A DNA stretch of 45,328 nt from Aeromonas australiensis (GTDB lineage: Bacteria; Pseudomonadota; Gammaproteobacteria; Enterobacterales; Aeromonadaceae): positions 1-45,328 of the forward strand of contig NZ_CDDH01000107.1 of assembly GCF_000819725.1 (NCBI RefSeq), in the 5' to 3' direction. Each line of letters starts with the position of its first letter. The first letter of the stretch is position 1. The notes below the pieces were generated by a model that worked only from the letters and a program-made list of their open reading frames with translations, searched no databases and was not told where the DNA came from. The position numbers were made by a program, and so were the translations under genes. Positions 7,113 to 16,313 of the stretch are shown here, piece after piece.

Positions 7113-7553
7113 TTAACTGGGTGAGCCTGAGTCAGGATTGGATTGGCGCTCTTCGTCTCCACGCGCCTGACGCCGCTCGATTGCTTCCTTGATGAGCTCC
7201 TCCTTCTGCTTGTCGAGATCCGCCAATAACTGCTGCTTCTTTTCATCGGAGAGCTCGCTGTTATGCTCAACCTCTTTTTTCTGCTGCTCCAGCTCATCAA
7301 GCTTTTCCCGGCTCAGCCCGACACGCTGCGCCACCAGGTTATCCCAGGCAATCTGGGTCAGGCTTCGCTCCGGCTCCTTGCGAGCCAACACAGGTCGTTC
7401 ATAGGTCGCATTAAATGCATCCCGACTTGCATTCAAGGTCACCTTGTCGTCAGCAAGCTGGATACTTTTCTGCTGCGTTGCGGCATATTCACTCATCCGG
7501 GTCGCCCCCAGCGCTGGCTGTACTAATTGATATCGGGCTGCACCAATGATCAT
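7113..7553 (-). CDS. Hypothetical coiled-coil protein
   Basis: A 146-residue protein I cannot assign to a family with certainty. It has no signal peptide or membrane segment. Residues about 75-130 are strongly charged and helical, rich in E, K, Q and D with leucine spacing, and probably form a coiled coil. The tail is acidic and polar (D-S-G-S-P-S). The N-terminal half contains A-R-K-E-P and I-A-W-D-N-L-V-A-Q-R. It is transcribed in the same direction as the AEC carrier gene and yaeQ but sits 108 bp beyond the carrier gene. Codon use resembles the neighbours, so I think it is a real gene. Confidence 0.6.
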   Translation of the reverse strand: MIIGAARYQLVQPALGATRMSEYAATQQKSIQLADDKVTLNASRDAFNATYERPVLARKEPERSLTQIAWDNLVAQRVGLSREKLDELEQQKKEVEHNSELSDEKKQQLLADLDKQKEELIKEAIERRQARGDEERQSNPDSGSPS

Positions 7554-7661
7554 TGTTCGCTCTCCATGTTCACCTCAACGGCGAACACAGCAATATCTGC
7601 GCCATCAATACGCCCAGGGGATAGCGAAAACGCGGAACAAACATTCCCGGGATGCGAATGC

Positions 7662-8546
7662 TCAGAATGGCGAGTGCAGCGCCAGCCAGACCGCCAGCGG
7701 GATCACCAGCACAGAGAGGGCATTGCCGCCGAGCACGATACTGGCCACCTTGTCCGGCTGACAGTGATACTGCTCGCAGAGCATGTAATTCAACACCGCT
7801 GGCGGCAGCGAAACCGACAACATCAACAGCGGGATCCACTCCGTCTTGAGGGGCAACAGCCAGATCGCCAGCAACAGCGACAATCCCCCCGCCAGCAGAT
7901 AGAGCAGGTTGCACTTGAGCGCGAGGCCAAGGTGATCAAGCTCTCCCTCCATCAGGCGAATGCCCAACGCAAAGAGCATCAGGGGCACCGAGATCTGGCC
8001 GAGCAGCGAGGCCGTGGTCACCACATATTCCGGCAGCGTAATGTGCAGGTTGGCCACCAGCAAACCGGCCAGCGCGGCCCACAGCACAGGGCTGCGCAGC
8101 CACAGCCAGCGGGAGGTATTGGCCGAGAGAATAAACATGCCGACCGAGAAGTGCAGCAGATTGGAGAGCACAAAGAGGATCACGATAGCCCCCAGTTGCT
8201 GCTCGCCAAATGCCAGCACCATCAAGGGGATACCAAGATTGCCGGTATTTCGGAACATGGCGGGCAAGATCAGCGCGGCCCGCTCAATGCCTTTGAGTTT
8301 AAGCTGCGCAAGCAGCAGACCGGGTAACAGAATAACCAGCGCCCCCGCCGCAATCAGCGGCAGATGCTCCGCCAGCGCCAGCGGATATTTGACCAGCGCG
8401 GAGAAGACCAGCGCCGGGGTAAACAGCTCGATATTGGCCCGATTGACGTAACCGAGGGCGGCCCCCGGTCGCAACCTCCCGTAGAGTGCGCCGAGCCCGA
8501 CCACCGCGAACACCGGAATGACGATATTGAGCAAGGCACTGAACAT
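7662..8546 (-). CDS. AEC (auxin efflux carrier) family transporter
   Basis: A 294-residue inner-membrane protein with about ten hydrophobic segments. It starts within the membrane (F-S-A-L-L-N-I-V-I-P-V-F-A) and carries the two AEC-type half domains. The R-N-T-G-N-L-G-I-P-L segment near residue 99 and the S-L-P-P-A-V-L-N-Y segment near residue 246 are typical of the cross-over regions. Bacterial members move small organic anions such as malate or malonate; the substrate here cannot be told from sequence. The gene follows yaeQ by 11 bp, so the two are probably co-transcribed. Confidence 0.85.
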   Translation of the reverse strand: MFSALLNIVIPVFAVVGLGALYGRLRPGAALGYVNRANIELFTPALVFSALVKYPLALAEHLPLIAAGALVILLPGLLLAQLKLKGIERAALILPAMFRNTGNLGIPLMVLAFGEQQLGAIVILFVLSNLLHFSVGMFILSANTSRWLWLRSPVLWAALAGLLVANLHITLPEYVVTTASLLGQISVPLMLFALGIRLMEGELDHLGLALKCNLLYLLAGGLSLLLAIWLLPLKTEWIPLLMLSVSLPPAVLNYMLCEQYHCQPDKVASIVLGGNALSVLVIPLAVWLALHSPF

Positions 8547-8557
8547 GGGGGCGTCCG

Positions 8558-9115
8558 TTACAGTTCGCGGGCCGGTTTGCCCATCAGCACCACCGGATCC
8601 AGCGTCACTTCCAGTGCGCCGTTACTGACCCAGAGCTGGCCATCAGAGATAGTGCAGGTGAGCTGCATGGTACGCTCGACCATGGCGGTGAGCGGCAGGG
8701 TCTGGCTGTCGGAGAGTTCGATGATGCTGAGGTTGTCATGCTGGCTCAGCTTGCCCTGATTCTGCTTCCACCAGACGCTGGTACCACGCCCACCGTAGAG
8801 ATAGAGCACCACCTGACGGGCCCGGTTACAGGCCTTTTTCAGCCGTTTTTCATCGGGTTGGCCCAGCTCGATCCAGAGCTCTATTTCGTCGGAGTAACTC
8901 TTGCACCAAAGCTCGGGCTCGTCATCGGCGCTCAATCCCTTGGTGAACTCCAGTCGCTCGGCAGCGTGCCAGGCAAAGGCTGCCAGCCGGATCATCATCC
9001 GCTCATCGGTTTCGGAGGGGTGGCGCGCCAGCGTGAGGGAGAAATCCTGATACAGATTGCGATCCATATCAGACAAACTGATCTGGGCCTTGAATACGGT
9101 TGCCTTGAGAGCCAT
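8558..9115 (-). CDS. yaeQ: YaeQ family protein
   Basis: A 185-residue cytoplasmic protein matching YaeQ over its full length: M-A-L-K-A-T-V-F-K-A at the start, the R-H-P-S-E-T-D-E-R-M-M motif near residue 31 and the L-W-C-K-S-Y region near residue 70. YaeQ has a PD-(D/E)XK nuclease-like fold but no established activity; it was first described as able to compensate for RfaH loss. The start ATG has AAGG six bases before it. Upstream member of a likely two-gene unit with the AEC carrier. Confidence 0.92.
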   Translation of the reverse strand: MALKATVFKAQISLSDMDRNLYQDFSLTLARHPSETDERMMIRLAAFAWHAAERLEFTKGLSADDEPELWCKSYSDEIELWIELGQPDEKRLKKACNRARQVVLYLYGGRGTSVWWKQNQGKLSQHDNLSIIELSDSQTLPLTAMVERTMQLTCTISDGQLWVSNGALEVTLDPVVLMGKPAREL

Positions 9116-9259
9116 AGAAAACCTTGAACACCTGGATTAGAGAAGGGTGAGTGGGAAATACGGGCGCCAGTGTAATCAAAATCGGCGGCAGGTTCGACCA
9201 TCCTGACCATAGATTTCCCCTTCCCTGCCGGGATAAGTGCTTTAAAAGACACAAAAAAC

Positions 9260-9285
9260 AAATGCCAGTCCGAAGACTGGCATTT
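9260..9285 (-). terminator. Terminator of the short membrane protein gene
   Basis: An 11-bp perfect stem AAATGCCAGTC / GACTGGCATTT with a 4-base loop. On the minus strand it is followed by GTTTTTTG, just past the stop of the gene at 9305. Confidence 0.75.
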
Positions 9286-9304
9286 GGCGGCATGGAGAAG
9301 CGAC

Positions 9305-9445
9305 TCACTTCTCGGCGGACTGTACCCCGAACGCATTCAGCAGCATGCAACAGGTCACTGCCACCGCCACGAATCCGCTCAAAAAGATAAAGGGCATGGC
9401 CCCGTATCCCAGTACTGTCCAGATGGTGTGTTCAAGAAGACTCAT
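9305..9445 (-). CDS. Short single-pass membrane protein (TIGR02808-like)
   Basis: A 46-residue protein with one central hydrophobic helix: L-E-H-T-I-W-T-V-L-G-Y-G-A-M-P, then a run of F, I, L, V and A, and a short polar tail. The L-G-Y-x-A-M-P stretch before the helix is how I remember the TIGR02808 family of very short proteins in Vibrio, Shewanella and Aeromonas. The function is unknown. The ATG at 9445 has AAGGA upstream; the frame extends further up but without a better start. Monocistronic, with its own terminator. Confidence 0.75.
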   Translation of the reverse strand: MSLLEHTIWTVLGYGAMPFIFLSGFVAVAVTCCMLLNAFGVQSAEK

Positions 9446-9661
9446 CGTTGTGTCCTTCATCCGGTGAAAGGTGTGTTCCTTCTGGCGGATATTGGCTCCG
9501 CTCTTGATGCCTCCATTTGACCTCAATCAGCGGTTGGGTCCTATGCCACCAAAGTGATAAATGCAGGGTTCATTTGCGCTGGATCAAGCTTTTGGCCAAA
9601 TATCCATGCAGTTCAAGCAATTACCACCACTAATCAAGAATAGACACAAACACGGCAGAAT

Positions 9662-9687
9662 AAAAAAACGCGCCGGATGGCGCGTTT
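9662..9687 (-). terminator. Terminator of fadR
   Basis: On the minus strand AAACGCGCC-ATCC-GGCGCGTTTTTTT: a 9-bp stem with a T-run, 22 bases past the fadR stop. Confidence 0.85.
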
Positions 9688-9709
9688 CGTGGGCAGCACA
9701 GGCAAGGGA

Positions 9710-10423
9710 TCAGTTGTCGCACAGATCGCTTGGCATGTCCTGACGCAGGCGGGTCCAGAGCTTGCCGGACTCGATACCGTACTGACGCACCGTCATGAAC
9801 ACGGCTTCGTGGTTCTTGGTCTCCGCCAGATTGAGCAGGGTCTTGTAGTAAGCATCTGCGGTCTCGCGAGCCTGCTTGTCAGAGAAGTAGTAGCTGCCGA
9901 CGCGGCTGTACAACCCTTTGAAACCGTTCAGGATCAGAGCGTAGATCGGATTACCGGAGGCAAATGCCAGCTGGTGGTGCAGGCGATAATCGAACTCGGC
10001 ATAAGCCTGGGCGTTGTTCTCGACCCCATCGGCACCACGCAGGATCTCGGCAGCCTGCTCGGGATTGTGACGGATCGCCCCGCGGATAAAGATGGTGCAG
10101 ATGTGGGTTCGGGCGGAGAGCAGCTGAGCGATCAGATCAGGTACCTTGTCCTGATCCAGACGAGCCAGGGTCTCCAGAATATTGAGGCCGGAGGTTTCCC
10201 AGAAATTGTTCACCTTGGTCGGCTTGCCATGCTGGATAGTCAACCAGCCATCTCGGGCCAGTCGCTGCAGCACTTCGCGCAAGGTGGTTCGCGTCACCCC
10301 GATCAACTCGGATAATTCACGCTCGGCGGGCAGAATAGATCCGGGAGGAAAGCGATTGTTCCAGATGGACTCGATGATGTATTCCTCGGCAAACCCTGCT
10401 GGGCTCTGCGCTTTTATAACCAT
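9710..10423 (-). CDS. fadR: Fatty-acid metabolism regulator FadR
   Basis: A GntR-family dimeric transcription factor that represses beta-oxidation genes and activates unsaturated fatty-acid synthesis (fabA, fabB); long-chain acyl-CoA releases it from DNA. The 237-residue product is nearly identical to E. coli FadR over the first 90 residues, including the winged helix ([20 protein letters not shown]). The C-terminal acyl-CoA-binding half is more divergent but keeps [10 protein letters not shown]. The start was placed at the family N-terminus M-V-I-K-A-Q; the frame is open 58 codons upstream. It is divergent from nhaB, as in E. coli. fabB, a classical FadR target, lies 9 kb away. Confidence 0.97.
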   Translation of the reverse strand: MVIKAQSPAGFAEEYIIESIWNNRFPPGSILPAERELSELIGVTRTTLREVLQRLARDGWLTIQHGKPTKVNNFWETSGLNILETLARLDQDKVPDLIAQLLSARTHICTIFIRGAIRHNPEQAAEILRGADGVENNAQAYAEFDYRLHHQLAFASGNPIYALILNGFKGLYSRVGSYYFSDKQARETADAYYKTLLNLAETKNHEAVFMTVRQYGIESGKLWTRLRQDMPSDLCDN

Positions 10424-10460
10424 GAATTGACTCTGTTGTGATGCGTAAAAAGGCTGACGA

Positions 10461-10488
10461 ATGATATCAAAGCGATGATGGCTGGCAA
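10461..10488 (-). promoter_or_regulatory. Candidate fadR promoter
   Basis: On the minus strand TTGCCA (10483-10488) and TATCAT (10461-10466) with a 16-bp spacer, about 40 bp before the start codon. Confidence 0.5.
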
Positions 10489-10601
10489 GCATAAGGTCAG
10501 TCCTCTGCTCACATAACCGCTCAACCATATGTATAAAACATCCAATTGGATGCAATAAGCACCAATCATCCCCTGCATCAGGAGACAAAATGAACACTAT
10601 C

Positions 10602-10631
10602 TTGGGTATCTTTCACTGTGTTATTTATAGT
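10602..10631 (+). promoter_or_regulatory. Candidate nhaB promoter
   Basis: TTGGGT (10602-10607) and TATAGT (10626-10631) with an 18-bp spacer. A transcript from here would have a leader of about 120 bases. Confidence 0.4.
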
Positions 10632-10756
10632 TAGGACTCTTTTTGATTAAAATCATGAAGAATCAATCTGATATAGGACAGCATCCGGCCATTCAGGCAG
10701 GTCCAGTCCTGACTGCATTACAACAGATACCAATAAACGAAACAGAGACCCATTAT

Positions 10757-12337
10757 ATGCCAATCAGCTTAGGGAACGCATTTGCCAAGAACTTCTTGGG
10801 CAATGCGCCAAAGTGGTACAAGAGCGCCATTCTGTTATTTCTGGTGATTAACCCGATCGCCTTCTATCTCGATCCCTTTGCTGCCGGCTGGCTGCTGGTT
10901 GTCGAATTTATCTTCACCCTGGCAATGGCCCTCAAGTGCTATCCCTTGCAACCTGGTGGTCTGCTAGCCATTGAAGCTGTGCTGATCGGCATGACCTCTG
11001 CCGATCAGGTCAAACATGAGCTGGTCGCTAATATCGAAGTGCTGCTGTTGCTGGTGTTTATGGTGGCAGGCATCTATTTCATGAAGCAACTGCTGCTCTA
11101 TGTCTTTACCAAGCTGCTGATCGGGGTGCGCTCCAAGACCCTGCTCTCTCTCTCCTTTTGCCTGGTATCTGCCTTTCTGTCCGCCTTCCTCGATGCACTG
11201 ACCGTGATTGCCGTGGTGATCAGCGTTGCCACCGGCTTTTATGCCATTTATCACAAAGTATCCTCCGGCAAGGGGTTCGGACATGCACATGACCACACCC
11301 ATGATCAGGAGGTAAAAGAAGATCACCATCAGGCGCTTGAACAGTTTCGTGCGTTTCTGCGCAGCCTGATGATGCATGCCGCCATAGGTACCGCATTGGG
11401 CGGTGTCTGCACCCTGGTGGGAGAGCCGCAAAACCTGATTATCGGCGAGCAGGCTGGCTGGCACTTTGGCGAGTTCGCCATTCGCATGGCTCCCGTCTCG
11501 CTGCCCGTCTTTATCTGTGGCCTGCTGACCTGTGTTCTGGTCGAAAAGATGGGATGGTTCGGCTATGGTGCCAAGCTGCCGGACTCGGTACGCAAGATCA
11601 TGGAAGAGTACAACTTGCATGAAAATGCCAAACGCAGCCAGCAGGACAAAGCCAAGTTGCTGGTACAAGCGCTGATCGCTGTCTGGCTGATCATCGGCCT
11701 GGCGCTGCATCTGGCGGCGGTAGGATTGATTGGCCTGTCGGTCATCGTGCTGGCGACCTCATTTACCGGGATCACCGAAGAGCATGCTTTGGGTAAGGCT
11801 TTCGAAGAGGCACTTCCCTTTACCGCCCTGCTGGCCGTATTTTTTAGTATCGTGGCCGTTATCATCGATCAACAGTTGTTCAAACCGGTTATCCAGTGGG
11901 TTCTATCGGCAGAACAGGATCAACAATTGGCCCTCTTTTATATCGCGAACGGCCTGCTCTCCATGGTCAGTGATAACGTTTTTGTCGGCACCGTCTACAT
12001 CAACGAGGTGAAGACGGCGCTGATCAATGGGGCTATCGATCGCGCCCAATTCGATATGCTGGCGGTGGCCATCAACACGGGAACCAACCTGCCATCCGTC
12101 GCCACTCCCAATGGTCAGGCTGCCTTCCTGTTTATGCTCACCTCGGCACTGGCACCACTGCTGCGCCTCTCCTATGGCCGTATGGTATTGATGGCGCTAC
12201 CCTACACCATTGTGTTGGGGCTGGTCGGCTTCTTTTCCGTCGAATTACTGCTCGCCCCGACTACCGAGTGGTTCTATCAACACGGCTGGCTGGTGATGGA
12301 AAGTACACTGCCAGCGGTGCAACCGGCGCTGCACTAA
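10757..12337 (+). CDS. nhaB: Na+/H+ antiporter NhaB
   Basis: An inner-membrane antiporter exporting sodium in exchange for protons, contributing to pH and salt homeostasis. The 526-residue product aligns with E. coli NhaB throughout: W-Y-K near residue 18, [29 protein letters not shown] and [17 protein letters not shown]. The cytoplasmic loop near residues 173-193 is unusually histidine-rich (G-H-A-H-D-H-T-H-D then E-D-H-H-Q). The ATG at 10757 was chosen by family alignment; its Shine-Dalgarno is weak. Flanked by fadR and dsbB as in E. coli. Confidence 0.95.
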   Translation: MPISLGNAFAKNFLGNAPKWYKSAILLFLVINPIAFYLDPFAAGWLLVVEFIFTLAMALKCYPLQPGGLLAIEAVLIGMTSADQVKHELVANIEVLLLLVFMVAGIYFMKQLLLYVFTKLLIGVRSKTLLSLSFCLVSAFLSAFLDALTVIAVVISVATGFYAIYHKVSSGKGFGHAHDHTHDQEVKEDHHQALEQFRAFLRSLMMHAAIGTALGGVCTLVGEPQNLIIGEQAGWHFGEFAIRMAPVSLPVFICGLLTCVLVEKMGWFGYGAKLPDSVRKIMEEYNLHENAKRSQQDKAKLLVQALIAVWLIIGLALHLAAVGLIGLSVIVLATSFTGITEEHALGKAFEEALPFTALLAVFFSIVAVIIDQQLFKPVIQWVLSAEQDQQLALFYIANGLLSMVSDNVFVGTVYINEVKTALINGAIDRAQFDMLAVAINTGTNLPSVATPNGQAAFLFMLTSALAPLLRLSYGRMVLMALPYTIVLGLVGFFSVELLLAPTTEWFYQHGWLVMESTLPAVQPALH

Positions 12338-12357
12338 TCCGTTGCAACGGATCCCGA

Positions 12358-12382
12358 GGGCCCGTCAGGGCCCTTTTCTTTT
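12358..12382 (+). terminator. Terminator after nhaB
   Basis: GGGCCC-GTCA-GGGCCC followed by TTTTCTTTT, 20 bases past the nhaB stop. It separates nhaB from dsbB. Confidence 0.8.
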
Positions 12383-12434
12383 CTCTCCCGCTCTGCTCTA
12401 ATTCAGCCACTGTTTTTTCTGAGAGATCAATAAG

Positions 12435-12956
12435 ATGATCGAGTTTCTCCGCCGTGTAGCAGCCCATCGACTGGCCTGGGGTCTGCTGGCAGCATCAGCC
12501 CTGTTCCTCGAGTTGTGCGCTCTCTTCTTCCAGCATGTGCTGGGCCTTCACCCTTGTGTGATGTGCGTTTATGAGCGGTTGGCGACCCTGGGTGTGCTGG
12601 CCGCCGGTCTACTCGGCATGATGGCACCGGATAAGTGGTATCTTCGCTGGAGCGCCATACTACTGTGGGGTTACAGCGCCTTCCGTGGATTCCAGTTGGC
12701 ACTTAAGCACGTTGATTATCAGGTTAACCCCTCCCCGTTCAACGTCTGCAGTCCGTTTGCTGACTTCCCGACCTGGGCCCCGCTCGATCAGTGGCTTCCC
12801 TGGCTCTTTATGCCGGAAGGGGATTGTGCCGAGATCACCTGGCAGTTCTTCGGTTACTCCATGCCCCAGTGGCTGGTCGTCATCTTCGCCGCTTACCTGT
12901 TGGTCTTCACCGTAGTGGCCATCGGCAATCTGGTAAAAGGACGCTGCTGCAACTGA
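12435..12956 (+). CDS. dsbB: Disulfide bond formation protein DsbB
   Basis: An inner-membrane quinone reductase that reoxidises DsbA, the periplasmic thiol oxidase. The 173-residue protein has four membrane helices. The two redox pairs are C41-V-M-C44 in the first periplasmic loop and C105/C131 in the second. R48, the quinone-site arginine of E. coli DsbB, is conserved (C-V-Y-E-R). The length matches the family (about 176). It lies downstream of nhaB, as in E. coli, but behind a terminator, so it probably has its own promoter. Confidence 0.95.
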   Translation: MIEFLRRVAAHRLAWGLLAASALFLELCALFFQHVLGLHPCVMCVYERLATLGVLAAGLLGMMAPDKWYLRWSAILLWGYSAFRGFQLALKHVDYQVNPSPFNVCSPFADFPTWAPLDQWLPWLFMPEGDCAEITWQFFGYSMPQWLVVIFAAYLLVFTVVAIGNLVKGRCCN

Positions 12957-12977
12957 TCATCATGCCCGTGTGGATAT

Positions 12978-13010
12978 AAAAAGGGGGAGCCATCATGGCT
13001 CCCCCTTTTT
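12978..13010. terminator. Bidirectional terminator between dsbB and dedA
   Basis: A perfect 16-bp inverted repeat (12978-12993 and 12995-13010) beginning AAAAAGGGGG and ending CCCCCTTTTT, between convergent genes. Confidence 0.9.
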
Positions 13011-13031
13011 CATGTCAGCTTGGCTGTATCA

Positions 13032-13679
13032 TCAGGCTTTGGCACTGCTCATTTTCGCCTTTGCGGCTCCTACCACCATAGGTAGCAGGGAGATACCGAT
13101 GATCCCGAAGATCAGCAAGGTGAAGTTGTGACGCACCATCGGCAGATTGCCGAAAAAGTGGCCCGCATAGACGAAAGAGACGACCCACAACAGACCGCCT
13201 ACCAGGTTGAACGCCAAAAAGCGCGGATAGGTCATGGCCCCCATCCCTGCCACAAACGGCGCAAACGTACGCACGATAGGCAGGAATCGGGTAATAATGA
13301 TGGTCTTGCCGCCATGCTTGGCATAGAAGGCGTGGGTCTTCTCCAGATAGTCGCGGCGAAAGATGTTGGAGTCCGGATTGCGAAATAGCTGCTCGCCGAA
13401 GAAGTGGCCAATGGTGTAGTTCACCACATTGCCGAGCACGGCTGCGATGATGAGGGCACCTGCGAGAGTGTGGACATCCAGCACGCTGCCCACGGTAAGC
13501 GCACCGGCGGCAAACAACAGGGAGTCACCAGGCAGGAACGGCGTGACGACCAAGCCGGTTTCACAGAAGATGATGAGAAACAGAATGGCGTAAACCCAGA
13601 CGCCATAGTTCTCGAACAGCTCTTTCAAATGAACGTCAACATGCAAAATAAAGTCGATTGCAAAGAGAAGCAGATCCAT
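13032..13679 (-). CDS. dedA: DedA family inner-membrane protein
   Basis: A 215-residue membrane protein nearly identical in pattern to E. coli DedA itself. It has H-V-D-V-H-L near residue 13, the [17 protein letters not shown] signature near residue 40, and [16 protein letters not shown] near residue 131. DedA proteins are SNARE-associated/VTT-type lipid-handling proteins; bacterial members are linked to undecaprenyl-phosphate or phospholipid flipping and to proton-motive-force maintenance. Residues E40, D52, R131 and R137 correspond to the family's essential charged positions. Transcribed alone, ending at the terminator shared with dsbB. Confidence 0.92.
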   Translation of the reverse strand: MDLLLFAIDFILHVDVHLKELFENYGVWVYAILFLIIFCETGLVVTPFLPGDSLLFAAGALTVGSVLDVHTLAGALIIAAVLGNVVNYTIGHFFGEQLFRNPDSNIFRRDYLEKTHAFYAKHGGKTIIITRFLPIVRTFAPFVAGMGAMTYPRFLAFNLVGGLLWVVSFVYAGHFFGNLPMVRHNFTLLIFGIIGISLLPMVVGAAKAKMSSAKA

Positions 13680-13839
13680 TTTCCCATCCCCATAAAGTGA
13701 ACGGCATGGAGTCTACGCCAATGCCATGCCGCTCACAATCGCTCCTCACGCCTCTTATTTAATCAAGAGAAAAAACCCGTATGAGACCACCCGGCGAGCT
13801 CATGATTCTGGTGCCGACAGCGAACCGCTCGGGCTGTTC

Positions 13840-14088
13840 TCAGGAGAGATCCTTGCGCACGTGAGTAGGCAGGCAGCGCTCCCAACCCCAAAGCAAGAGT
13901 AACAACAGGGACACATCATCGAGCCAGCCCAGTAAGGGCATCACATCGGGGATGAGATCCACCGGACTGATGCCATAGAGCAGAATAAGGATCACCAGGC
14001 CCCTCGCCCACCAGGGGGTCCCGGGATGGCGAAAGCCCTGATAGAGACGACGAAGTCGTTGCCAAATCAGCCAGCGTTTACGGCTCAT
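13840..14088 (-). CDS. DUF1232 (YkvA-type) membrane protein
   Basis: An 82-residue protein with the DUF1232 core: P-W-W-A-R-G-L, a hydrophobic segment and [22 protein letters not shown]. The family is widespread and of unknown function. The N-terminus is rich in R and W ([12 protein letters not shown]). Its start overlaps the uvrB stop by four bases (ATGA), implying translational coupling with uvrB. Confidence 0.88.
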   Translation of the reverse strand: MSRKRWLIWQRLRRLYQGFRHPGTPWWARGLVILILLYGISPVDLIPDVMPLLGWLDDVSLLLLLLWGWERCLPTHVRKDLS

Positions 14089-16103
14089 GACTCGATCAAC
14101 TCACCGCGCAGCCGCTGGATCTGATCCCGCAGTGCCGCCGCCTGTTCGAACTCCAGATCCCGGGCATGTTGGAACATCTGCTCCTCCATCCGCTTGATCT
14201 CTTTGGCAATCTCGCTGGCAGAGCGGACATGGTACTCCCCTTGTGGCTCGGCCGCCTTGCGCGTTCCCTTGCCTGCTTTACCTGTACCGGCGCCACGGCT
14301 ACTCCCCGTGTCCATCACATCGCCAATAGATTTGTTGAGCCCCTTGGGAGTGATGCCGTGCTTGAGATTGTGGGCATGCTGCAGGGCTCGGCGCCGCTCG
14401 GTCTCCTCGATCGCCACCTTCATCGAGTTGGTAATGGTGTCGCCATAGAGGATGACCTTGCCGTTAAGGTTGCGCGCCGCCCGGCCGATGGTCTGGATCA
14501 ACGAGCGGGTCGAGCGCAGAAAGCCCTCTTTATCCGCATCCAGAATCGCCACCAGCGACACTTCCGGCATATCGAGACCTTCCCGCAACAGGTTGATGCC
14601 CACCAGCACATCGAACTTGCCAAGGCGCAGATCCCGGATGATCTCCACCCGTTCGACCGTATCGATATCTGAGTGGAGGTAGCGCACCTTGACGTTGTGC
14701 TCCGCCAGATATTCGGTCAGATCCTCAGCCATTCGCTTGGTCAGGGTGGTGACCAGCACCCGCTCCTCCACGGCGACCCGCTTGCGGATCTCCGAGAGCA
14801 GATCGTCCACCTGAATGGTCACAGGACGCACCTCGATCTCCGGATCGAGCAGACCGGTTGGGCGCACCACCTGCTGCACCACATCGCCGCCGGACTTCTC
14901 CAGTTCATAAGGGCCGGGGGTGGCCGAGACAAACACCGTCTGCGGCATCAGGGCCTCGAACTCGTCGAACTTGAGCGGCCGGTTATCGAGTGCCGAGGGG
15001 AGCCGGAAGCCGTACTCCACCAAGGTCTCCTTGCGGGAGCGGTCCCCTTTGAACATGGCGCCGATCTGCGGCACCGTGACATGGGATTCGTCGATGATAA
15101 GCAGGCCATCCCCCGGCAGGTAGTCAAACAGGGTGGGCGGCGGCTCCCCCGGCGCCCGGCCGGAGAGGTAGCGGCTGTAGTTCTCGATGCCGGAGCAGTA
15201 ACCCAGCTCCTGCATCATCTCCATGTCAAACTGGGTGCGCTGGCTGATGCGCTGCTCCTCCACCAGTTTGTTGAGGGATAACAGCTGCTCGCGGCGCCCT
15301 TTGAGCTCCTCCTTGATATGCTCGATGGCGCCGAGAATGGTCTCGCGCGGGGTGGCGTAGTGGGTCTTGGGGTAGATGGTATAACGCACCACCGTCTGCT
15401 CGATGGCACCGGTTAGCGGGTCGAACAGGGAGAGGCGCTCCACCTCTTCATCAAACAGCTCAACCCGCAGGGCCAGCTTGTCCGACTCGGCCGGGTAGAT
15501 GTCGATCACTTCTCCGCGCACCCGGAAGGTACCGCGCTGGAAGGCCATATCGTTGCGGGTATACTGCAGCTCGGCGAGACGACGCAGGATATCCCGCTGA
15601 TTGATCACATCCCCCACTTTGAGGTGCAGCATCATGCTCAGATAAGCTTGGGGGTCCCCCAGACCATAGATGGCCGACACCGAGGCAACGATCACCACAT
15701 CGCGCCGCTCCAGCAGCGCCTTGGTGGCCGACAATCGCATCTGCTCGATGTGATCGTTGATGGAGGCATCCTTCTCTATAAAGGTGTCGGTGGTCGGCAC
15801 ATAGGCTTCGGGCTGGTAGTAGTCGTAGTAGGAGACGAAATACTCCACTGCGTTGTCGGGAAAAAACGCCTTCATCTCACCGTAGAGCTGGGCCGCCAGG
15901 GTCTTGTTGGGCGCCAGGATCATGGTCGGGCGGTTCAGGGTAGCGATGACGTTGGCCATGGTGAAGGTCTTGCCCGAACCGGTCACCCCGAGCAGGGTCT
16001 GGTGAGCCAGCCCCGACTCGATGCCATCCAGCAGTTGAGCAATCGCCGTGGGCTGATCCCCGGCAGGTTGAAACTGGCTGGCTAACTTGAACAATTTGCT
16101 CAT
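14085..16103 (-). CDS. uvrB: Excinuclease ABC subunit B
   Basis: The damage-verifying helicase-like subunit of nucleotide excision repair; it is loaded by UvrA and recruits UvrC for incision. The 672-residue product matches E. coli UvrB (673). It has Walker A GVTGSGKT (39-46), the beta-hairpin [10 protein letters not shown] (92-101), helicase motifs I-D-E-S-H and Q-T-I-G-R-A-A-R-N, and a C-terminal UVR domain (residues about 632-667) that contacts UvrC. The start at M-S-K-L-F-K-L matches the family, with GGAG five bases upstream. I found no LexA box in the 134 bases upstream. It overlaps the DUF1232 gene by four bases. Confidence 0.97.
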   Translation of the reverse strand: MSKLFKLASQFQPAGDQPTAIAQLLDGIESGLAHQTLLGVTGSGKTFTMANVIATLNRPTMILAPNKTLAAQLYGEMKAFFPDNAVEYFVSYYDYYQPEAYVPTTDTFIEKDASINDHIEQMRLSATKALLERRDVVIVASVSAIYGLGDPQAYLSMMLHLKVGDVINQRDILRRLAELQYTRNDMAFQRGTFRVRGEVIDIYPAESDKLALRVELFDEEVERLSLFDPLTGAIEQTVVRYTIYPKTHYATPRETILGAIEHIKEELKGRREQLLSLNKLVEEQRISQRTQFDMEMMQELGYCSGIENYSRYLSGRAPGEPPPTLFDYLPGDGLLIIDESHVTVPQIGAMFKGDRSRKETLVEYGFRLPSALDNRPLKFDEFEALMPQTVFVSATPGPYELEKSGGDVVQQVVRPTGLLDPEIEVRPVTIQVDDLLSEIRKRVAVEERVLVTTLTKRMAEDLTEYLAEHNVKVRYLHSDIDTVERVEIIRDLRLGKFDVLVGINLLREGLDMPEVSLVAILDADKEGFLRSTRSLIQTIGRAARNLNGKVILYGDTITNSMKVAIEETERRRALQHAHNLKHGITPKGLNKSIGDVMDTGSSRGAGTGKAGKGTRKAAEPQGEYHVRSASEIAKEIKRMEEQMFQHARDLEFEQAAALRDQIQRLRGELIES

Positions 16104-16189
16104 GAACACTCCCGACACAAAACAGCAAGTAGCGCAGTGTAACCGAGTGATCTCAACCGGTACACCCGTGCCATCATCCCGCGAATGGC

Positions 16190-16218
16190 TTGACCACCCC
16201 GGACACCTTCTGTATGAT
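16190..16218 (+). promoter_or_regulatory. Promoter of tRNA-Asn
   Basis: TTGACC (16190-16195) and TATGAT (16213-16218) with a 17-bp spacer, 20 bases before the mature tRNA. Confidence 0.75.
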
Positions 16219-16237
16219 GCTCCTCCTTGCCTGATGT

Positions 16238-16313
16238 TCCCCCGTAGTTCAGTCGGTAGAACGGCGGACTGTTAATCCGTATGTCACTGGTTCAAGTCCA
16301 GTCGGGGGAGCCA
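16238..16313 (+). tRNA. tRNA-Asn(GTT)
   Basis: 76 bases with encoded CCA. The acceptor stem pairs TCCCCCG with CGGGGGA. The anticodon loop CTGTTAA gives anticodon GTT, reading asparagine codons. The T loop is the usual TTCAAGT. Preceded by a near-consensus promoter. Confidence 0.97.

Larger units (their letters stand above)
10424..10756. other. Divergent fadR / nhaB control region
   Basis: 333 bases between the two start codons. They hold a candidate fadR promoter (10461-10488) and a candidate nhaB promoter (10602-10631). The reading frame of nhaB is open back to 10643 (TTG start), but this extension is not part of the known protein. No full FadR operator was recognised. Confidence 0.6.

Noticed and set aside
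10424..10756. FadR operator in the fadR/nhaB region
   Set aside because: Only weak resemblance (AGGTCCAGTCCTG near 10700) to the operator consensus; not good enough to list.
16104..16237. LexA box upstream of uvrB
   Set aside because: uvrB is SOS-regulated in E. coli, but no CTG-N10-CAG or close variant was found in this interval on either strand.
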